Source of the DNA: Lawsonella sp012842085 | GTDB taxonomy: Bacteria; Actinomycetota; Actinomycetes; Mycobacteriales; Mycobacteriaceae | Direction: 5' to 3' | Length of the DNA stretch: 64,000 nucleotides | Assembly: GCA_036749735.1 (NCBI GenBank) | Contig: DAINXV010000002.1 | Span: 124,001-188,000 of the forward strand | Part shown: one piece after another, positions 59,902 to 64,000 of the stretch | How positions within the stretch are numbered: the first letter of the stretch is position 1 | How the letters are laid out: every line of letters begins with the position of its first letter | Notes under the pieces: model-generated | What the model saw: the letters and a program-made list of their open reading frames with translations, nothing else | Databases searched by the model: none | Told to the model about the DNA's origin: nothing | Program-made: the position numbers and the translations under genes

Positions 59902-61458
59902 GTGTTTGAATCACTTTCAGATCGGTTAAATAGCGCCCTCCGGAATTTGAAGGGCAAAGGCCGATTAACTGATGAGGACATCAACAGTACGTCTCGCGAG
60001 ATTCGTCTGGCCTTGTTGGACGCGGACGTGTCCCTGCCGGTTGTCCGAAGCTTCATTAAGAGTGTCAAAACACGTGCCCAGGGAGCTGAAGTCCATTCAG
60101 CCCTCAACCCGGCTCAACAGTTCATCAAGATTGTTGACGAAGAACTTACCGGAATCCTGGGTGGGGAAGCGCGACGCATTCAATTCGCCAAGACTCCTCC
60201 CACAGTCATCATGCTGGCTGGTTTACAGGGTGCCGGTAAAACTACGTTGGCCGGTAAGCTCGCCAAGTACCTCACCAAGAATGGCCACACACCCATGCTG
60301 GTGGCGTGTGACCTGCAGCGTCCGGGAGCAGTATCGCAGCTGCAAATTGTGGGTGAGAAGGCAGGAGTTCCGGTTTTCGCACCTAACCCCGGAACTTCAG
60401 TAGATGCAGGAGAAAGCCCACTTGGCACCACCAGTGGCGATCCCGCTGAAGTGGCTCGACAAAGTATTGAAGAAGCACGCCGCAAAGTACACGATGTGGT
60501 CATTATTGACACCGCTGGACGACTCGGTGTGGACGAAGTCCTCATGGAGCAGGCGCGCAGTATTCGTGACGCCGTCGACCCGGACGAAATCTTTTTCGTA
60601 CTAGATGCGATGATTGGTCAAGACGCAGTAACTACCGCCGAAGCTTTCCGCGACGGTGTGGGATTCACTGGTGTCGTACTGACCAAGCTTGATGGTGACG
60701 CTCGGGGTGGCGCAGCCCTGTCGGTGCGCGAAATGACCGGCGTTCCCATCATGTTCGCCTCCACCGGTGAACAGCTAGATGACTTTGATGTCTTCCACCC
60801 GGACCGCATGTCCAGCCGTATCCTCGGAATGGGTGACCTCCTTACCCTTATCGAGCAGGCAGAACAGGTTTTCGACAAACAGGAAGCCGAAAAATCTGCC
60901 GAAAAGATGATGAGCGGCGAACTTACGCTGGAAGACTTCCTGGATCAGCTGCTCATGATCCGAAAAATGGGTCCGCTTTCCAATATTTTGGGAATGATGC
61001 CCGGCGGTAAAGAAATGCAGCAGGCGGCATCCATGGTGGATGAGAAACACCTGGACCGTATCCAAGCCATTATCCGCGGTATGACCCCTGCCGAACGGGA
61101 TAATCCGGATATCCTCAACGCTTCCCGGCGTCGTCGTATCGCAAACGGTTCCGGAGTTACCGTGCGGGAAGTAAACGAACTTGTGAACCGGTTCATGAAA
61201 GCTCGCAAGCTGATGAACCGCATGTCAAACAAGATGATGCCCGGTGGCGGTCCCCGTCGCAAAAAAGGCAAGAAGGGCAAGAAGGGCAAGAACCGCAACC
61301 GTCAGCGTCGTCAGCAGGGAATGCCCAATATTCCAGGTATGCCAGGCGGTATGCCAGGCGGCATGCCAGACATCTCCAACCTTCCCGGCGGCCTCGGCCA
61401 GATGCCACCGGGGTTGGACGGAGTGGATCTCAGCAAACTGAAGTTCCCCAAATTTTAG
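59902..61458 (+). CDS. ffh: Signal recognition particle protein Ffh
   Basis: The SRP54-type GTPase that binds signal peptides and 4.5S RNA. 518 residues from GTG 59902, with AGGAG upstream. The NG domain has GLQGAGKTTLAGKLA (G1, about residues 107-121), CDLQRPGAVSQL, DTAGRLGVDE, TKLDGDARGGAAL and the M domain starts at about 325 with MTLEDFLDQL-like GELTLEDFLDQLLMIRKMGPLSNILGMMPG. The C-terminus adds a Lys/Arg/Gly block and Met/Pro/Gly repeats (PGMPGGMPGGMPD). 86 bases separate it from ftsY. Confidence 0.97.
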   Translation: MFESLSDRLNSALRNLKGKGRLTDEDINSTSREIRLALLDADVSLPVVRSFIKSVKTRAQGAEVHSALNPAQQFIKIVDEELTGILGGEARRIQFAKTPPTVIMLAGLQGAGKTTLAGKLAKYLTKNGHTPMLVACDLQRPGAVSQLQIVGEKAGVPVFAPNPGTSVDAGESPLGTTSGDPAEVARQSIEEARRKVHDVVIIDTAGRLGVDEVLMEQARSIRDAVDPDEIFFVLDAMIGQDAVTTAEAFRDGVGFTGVVLTKLDGDARGGAALSVREMTGVPIMFASTGEQLDDFDVFHPDRMSSRILGMGDLLTLIEQAEQVFDKQEAEKSAEKMMSGELTLEDFLDQLLMIRKMGPLSNILGMMPGGKEMQQAASMVDEKHLDRIQAIIRGMTPAERDNPDILNASRRRRIANGSGVTVREVNELVNRFMKARKLMNRMSNKMMPGGGPRRKKGKKGKKGKNRNRQRRQQGMPNIPGMPGGMPGGMPDISNLPGGLGQMPPGLDGVDLSKLKFPKF

Positions 61459-61485
61459 AAACAGGTAGCCCCGCGCTTGCTGGGA

Positions 61486-62310
61486 TCAGCCAAGATAGAT
61501 CTTTTTGAGAGCGAATTCCAGCAGGCGATTGGGGATAAGCCGTTTCAGCCAGTAGACAGCGGTGTAATCTGCGCCCACCACTTTCCGAATTGGGGGACGT
61601 TTCCGACCCACAATGTCGACAACAACGTCAGCCACTTTGCTGGCAGGTACGCCGTTTTCTTCATCTTTAGCCATTTGGCCAACGGCCTTTTCGCAGATCT
61701 CGTAGTACGGAGAGTCTTCTGGCTCGTCGTGGGTACGCATACCCGTGAAACCAGTTTTAGTGTCTCCAGGCTCCACGATGGAGGCTTGGATTCCGAACGG
61801 GCCGCCCTCCATCCGCAAGCATTCAATATATGCTTCCAAAGCATATTTACTTGAGGAGTAGTGGGACTGGAATGGGATGCCAATAAAGCCTGCGACAGAT
61901 CCAATAACGACACATAGCGACTTGTCGTTTTCCCGCAAGCGGGGGAGCACTGAGTTGTTGACATTGAGTACACCAAAATAGTTGGTCTCCATCTGTGCCC
62001 GGGCCCGATCCATGGGCAACATTTCGCAGGAACCAGCCACACCGAAGCCAGCACAGTGGACCACAATTCCTACCTCTGGCATGTCATTCACAACGGCGTC
62101 GACCGATGCACGGTCATTAACATCCATTCGGCGATTAATAATTCTGCCGCCGCCACCATAGTTTTCGGTCGTTTCTTCACAATGGCGGGACGTGGCGTAT
62201 ACCGTGTATCCCAGTTTGGCTAGAGCCATCGCGGTAGCTCGACCAATGCCTGATGAACCGCCTGTCACCAGCACATACGGCGAATATTGAGGATTTATTG
62301 AAGCTCGCAT
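61486..62310 (-). CDS. Short-chain dehydrogenase/reductase
   Basis: An SDR-family oxidoreductase of 274 residues. The cofactor loop is LVTGGSSGIGRATAMALAKLGYTVYATSR (TGxxxGxG, about residues 15-22), an NNAG-equivalent appears as VHCAGFG, and the catalytic Ser and Tyr-x3-Lys are in VIGSVAGFIGIPFQSHYSSSKYALEAY. The Arg after the second strand points to NADPH. The last about 60 residues suggest membrane or lipid association, as in retinol-dehydrogenase-like SDRs. The start has TATAAT 6 bases before ATG 62310, so the mRNA is probably leaderless. The substrate is unknown. Confidence 0.87.
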   Translation of the reverse strand: MRASINPQYSPYVLVTGGSSGIGRATAMALAKLGYTVYATSRHCEETTENYGGGGRIINRRMDVNDRASVDAVVNDMPEVGIVVHCAGFGVAGSCEMLPMDRARAQMETNYFGVLNVNNSVLPRLRENDKSLCVVIGSVAGFIGIPFQSHYSSSKYALEAYIECLRMEGGPFGIQASIVEPGDTKTGFTGMRTHDEPEDSPYYEICEKAVGQMAKDEENGVPASKVADVVVDIVGRKRPPIRKVVGADYTAVYWLKRLIPNRLLEFALKKIYLG

Positions 62311-62316
62311 GAGCTC

Positions 62317-62322
62317 ATTATA
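62317..62322 (-). promoter_or_regulatory. Consensus -10 box of a leaderless start (SDR gene)
   Basis: On the minus strand a perfect TATAAT is followed by GAGCTC and the ATG at 62310. No Shine-Dalgarno is present. Confidence 0.6.
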
Positions 62323-62483
62323 AATCGAGAGTTTTTATCTTTGGGTGGAAGTCTGGCAGAATAGCTAAAAGACTATCTCACAAGTGGGATTAGTTGCTGT
62401 AAGAGGGCGCCGGTGACGGTTTCCCAGCGGGTTCGAAACGAATCTGATGAGGATGTGCCGCCCGGCTGTCACACCCGATAGAG

Positions 62484-62525
62484 GGGGAAAACCGGATACG
62501 TAACTGCGTATCGTCTGAATTCCCC
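62484..62525 (+). promoter_or_regulatory. Structured leader upstream of rpsP
   Basis: GGGGAA (62484-62489) pairs with TTCCCC (62520-62525), and inside GATACG (62495-62500) pairs with CGTATC (62507-62512). It ends 25 bases before the rpsP start. The gap from 62311 to 62549 shows no gene; a ribosomal-protein leader that regulates the operon is possible. Confidence 0.4.
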
Positions 62526-62549
62526 TGTGACATGAAAAAAGGAGCCATT

Positions 62550-63062
62550 ATGGCTGTCAAAATCAAGTTGATGCGTGTCGGTAAAGTCCGCAACGCTCAG
62601 TACCGTATTGTTGTCGCCGACGCGCGCACTCGTCGCAGCGGTCGCGGCATTGAAACCATCGGTGAGTACTACCCGAAGAACGACCCCAGCGTCATCAAGC
62701 TCGACTCTGAGCGTGCCCAGTACTGGCTCGGCGTTGGTGCCCAGCCCACCGAACCGGTTCTCGCTATTCTTAAGGTGACCGGGGATTGGCAGAAATTCAA
62801 GGGTCTCCCTGCACCGGAAGAAATGAAGTACGCCACCGAAAAGCCCACCAAGCTGGATCTTTTCAATAAGGCTCTGGAAGAAGCAGCTGACGAACCCACT
62901 GCTGAAGCCATCACCGCCAAGCGCAAGGCCGACAAGAAGGCTAAGGAAGACGCGGAAAAGGCTGCCAAGGAAGCGGAAGAAAAAGCCGCCGAAGAGGCCG
63001 AAGAGAAGGCTGAAGAGGCTGCTGAAGAAGCCGCAGAAGACGCAGACGCAAAGGCTGAATAA
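62550..63062 (+). CDS. rpsP: 30S ribosomal protein S16 with acidic/basic C-terminal extension
   Basis: Residues 1-80 are S16: MAVKIKLMRVGKVRNAQYRIVVADARTRRSGRGIETIGEYYPKNDPSVIKLDSERAQYWLGVGAQPTEPV. The protein has 170 residues against about 80 in E. coli; the extra part is a Lys/Glu/Ala-rich helical tail (from about 115, for example KADKKAKEDAEKAAKEAEEK), common in actinobacterial S16. ATG 62550 has AAAGGAG; ATG 62532 lies upstream of that site. It heads the rpsP-khpA-rimM-trmD group. Confidence 0.97.
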   Translation: MAVKIKLMRVGKVRNAQYRIVVADARTRRSGRGIETIGEYYPKNDPSVIKLDSERAQYWLGVGAQPTEPVLAILKVTGDWQKFKGLPAPEEMKYATEKPTKLDLFNKALEEAADEPTAEAITAKRKADKKAKEDAEKAAKEAEEKAAEEAEEKAEEAAEEAAEDADAKAE

Positions 63063-63064
63063 TT

Positions 63065-63310
63065 ATGAATGCCACCATCGTTGCTGATGCCGTCGACCAC
63101 CTGGTTCGCGGTATCGTCAACAACCCGGATGACGTCGAAGTTGCGCTGGTCCATGGGCGCCGGGGACGTACCATTGAAATTGTCGTCAACCCCGACGACC
63201 TCGGTCGTGTTATTGGGCGACGGGGACGCAACGCCACCGCCCTCCGCACCGTGGTTTCGGCCCTGGGAGGACGCAATCTCCGTGTAGATGTTGTCGATTC
63301 CGATCGATAG
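63065..63310 (+). CDS. khpA: KH-domain RNA-binding protein KhpA
   Basis: A single KH-domain protein of 81 residues. The RNA-binding GxxG loop is in LGRVIGRRGRNATALRTVVSAL. In related bacteria KhpA works with KhpB in small-RNA binding and cell-size control. It starts 2 bases after the rpsP stop with no separate ribosome-binding site, so it is translationally coupled; the position matches Rv2908c. Confidence 0.93.
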   Translation: MNATIVADAVDHLVRGIVNNPDDVEVALVHGRRGRTIEIVVNPDDLGRVIGRRGRNATALRTVVSALGGRNLRVDVVDSDR

Positions 63311-63353
63311 AATAAAACTGATCTGAGTAACAAACATCTACATAGGGATCCAC

Positions 63354-63878
63354 ATGGAACTTCATGCCGGTACGATCATTAAATCTCACGGGATAAAAGG
63401 TGACCTCGTAGTAGAGGTAACCACTGATTACCCGGAAGAACGTTTCGCGGTTGGATCCACAATTACACTTGAGCAAACGAGCGGCACCACTTCCGAACAC
63501 GAAGTGGTGGCCGCTCGTTGGCATCAGGACAGATTACTCGTGCGCCTCAGCGGCATTGCGGATCGTACAGCAGCTGACGAGGTACGCAACGCACACATCG
63601 TCGTTAGCGAAGATAGCCTCTCTGAGCTGGTCAATGAGGAAGACGACGAATACCACATCAGCGTATTGCTGGAGCTGACTGCCGTCACCACCGAAGGTGC
63701 GGAACTCGGCAAGGTTACCGACCTGCTCAGCCACACAGCCCAAGACATTTTGGTCATCACCGATGCGGAAGGCGCCGAACACATGGTGCCTTTTGTGAAA
63801 GCCCTAGTGCCCGATATTGATCTCGAGAACAAAAAATTGGTCTGCGATTTACCGGAAGGGCTGTGGGAACTGTTATGA
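63354..63878 (+). CDS. rimM: Ribosome maturation factor RimM
   Basis: Assists assembly of the 30S head domain and binds S19. 174 residues. The N-terminal RimM beta-barrel starts LHAGTIIKSHGIKGDLVVEVTTDYPEERF, and the C-terminal PRC-barrel includes GKVTDLLSHTAQDILVITD and EHMVPFVKALVPDIDLENKKLVCDLPEGL. ATG 63354 has TAGGGAT upstream; a TAGAAT box at 63308-63313, on the khpA stop, could give it an additional promoter. It overlaps trmD by 4 bases (ATGA). Confidence 0.96.
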   Translation: MELHAGTIIKSHGIKGDLVVEVTTDYPEERFAVGSTITLEQTSGTTSEHEVVAARWHQDRLLVRLSGIADRTAADEVRNAHIVVSEDSLSELVNEEDDEYHISVLLELTAVTTEGAELGKVTDLLSHTAQDILVITDAEGAEHMVPFVKALVPDIDLENKKLVCDLPEGLWELL

Positions 63879-64000
63879 AGATCGACGTCTTCACCATCTT
63901 CCCCGAGTATTTGCAACCCCTGAAGGAGTCACTCCCTGGGAAAGCAATCGCGGCTGGCACCGTGGGCGTAACAGTTACCAACCTTCGCGAATTCACCCAT
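63875..64000 (+). CDS. trmD: tRNA (guanine37-N1)-methyltransferase TrmD, N-terminal part (runs off right edge)
   Basis: The first 42 residues of TrmD, which methylates G37 of tRNAs to prevent frameshifting. MKIDVFTIFPEYLQPLKESLPGKAIAAG and VTVTNLREFTH are the standard N-terminal sequence of this SPOUT-fold enzyme. The ATG overlaps the rimM stop, and the gene continues past the edge of the window. Confidence 0.95.
   Translation, partial: MKIDVFTIFPEYLQPLKESLPGKAIAAGTVGVTVTNLREFTH

Noticed and set aside
1..64000. CRISPR array, insertion sequence, prophage or integrase
   Set aside because: No spaced direct repeats, transposase, integrase or phage genes were found; gene order is that of a conserved chromosome region.

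Overview
This window is ordinary chromosome from a mid-G+C actinobacterium of the order Mycobacteriales (Corynebacteriales). The evidence is gene content and order. The blocks etfB-etfA-cysteine desulfurase-mnmA, ligA, gatC-gatA-pfkA-gatB, ilvD/ilvB-ilvN-ilvC, serA-leuB, gltX, ltbR/leuC-leuD-hupB, mutT1, ddl-thiL-ung-recG-rsmD-coaD, sepIVA-like-DUF177-rnc-mutM-smc, ftsY-ffh and rpsP-khpA-rimM-trmD follow the order of the Rv3041c to Rv2906c region of Mycobacterium tuberculosis and the equivalent Corynebacterium region. G+C looks like the mid-50s per cent by eye, lower than Mycobacterium. Two secreted neutral ceramidases suggest a host- or skin-associated lineage (a Lawsonella-like organism would fit), but species cannot be fixed from the sequence alone. 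No phage, insertion sequence or CRISPR array was seen.

Layout. 1-11.5 kb: the start of a Tat-exported ceramidase, an ABC ATPase, a shrunken crotonase, two methyltransferases and a hexapeptide acyltransferase, then on the other strand a full-length ceramidase and a GT4 glycosyltransferase, GH57 glucan enzyme and methyltransferase. The non-ceramidase genes match the mycobacterial methylglucose lipopolysaccharide (MGLP) locus. 11.5-25 kb: electron-transfer flavoprotein, tRNA thiolation (cysteine desulfurase, MnmA), DNA ligase, amidotransferase GatCAB and phosphofructokinase. 25-34.6 kb: DoxX, then branched-chain amino acid and serine synthesis. 34.6-42.3 kb: an FAH-family enzyme, isochorismate synthase, glutamyl-tRNA synthetase with tRNA-Gln and tRNA-Glu beside it, an A+T-rich arsenate reductase, a cold-shock protein, and the LtbR regulator divergent from leuCD. 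42.5-64 kb: nucleoid protein HU, nucleotide sanitation, cell-wall, thiamin, DNA-repair, CoA, RNA-processing, chromosome-segregation, SRP and ribosome-maturation genes, running off the right edge inside trmD.

How the parts work together. GltX (presumably non-discriminating) plus GatA, GatB, GatC and tRNA-Gln form the complete indirect route to Gln-tRNA. IlvB/N/C/D with LeuB/C/D cover most of valine, isoleucine and leucine synthesis. FtsY and Ffh are the SRP receptor and targeting GTPase.

Most notable signals. (1) Upstream of ilvB there is a promoter with its predicted start at the A of an ATG, a 15-residue leader peptide rich in Ile/Leu/Val, a segment that can pair with the terminator's 5' arm, and a T-tailed terminator: a complete attenuator with a leaderless leader peptide. 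(2) At least 15 starts in the window have a TANNNT -10 box ending exactly 6 or 7 nt before the start codon, the mark of leaderless mRNAs. (3) The full-length ceramidase has Thr where the family nucleophile is Ser. (4) A perfect 8+8 bp palindrome fills the spacer of the ltbR promoter. (5) Several long inverted repeats lie in intergenic regions. Start codons were re-chosen from ribosome-binding or leaderless signals where the longest frame was implausible.
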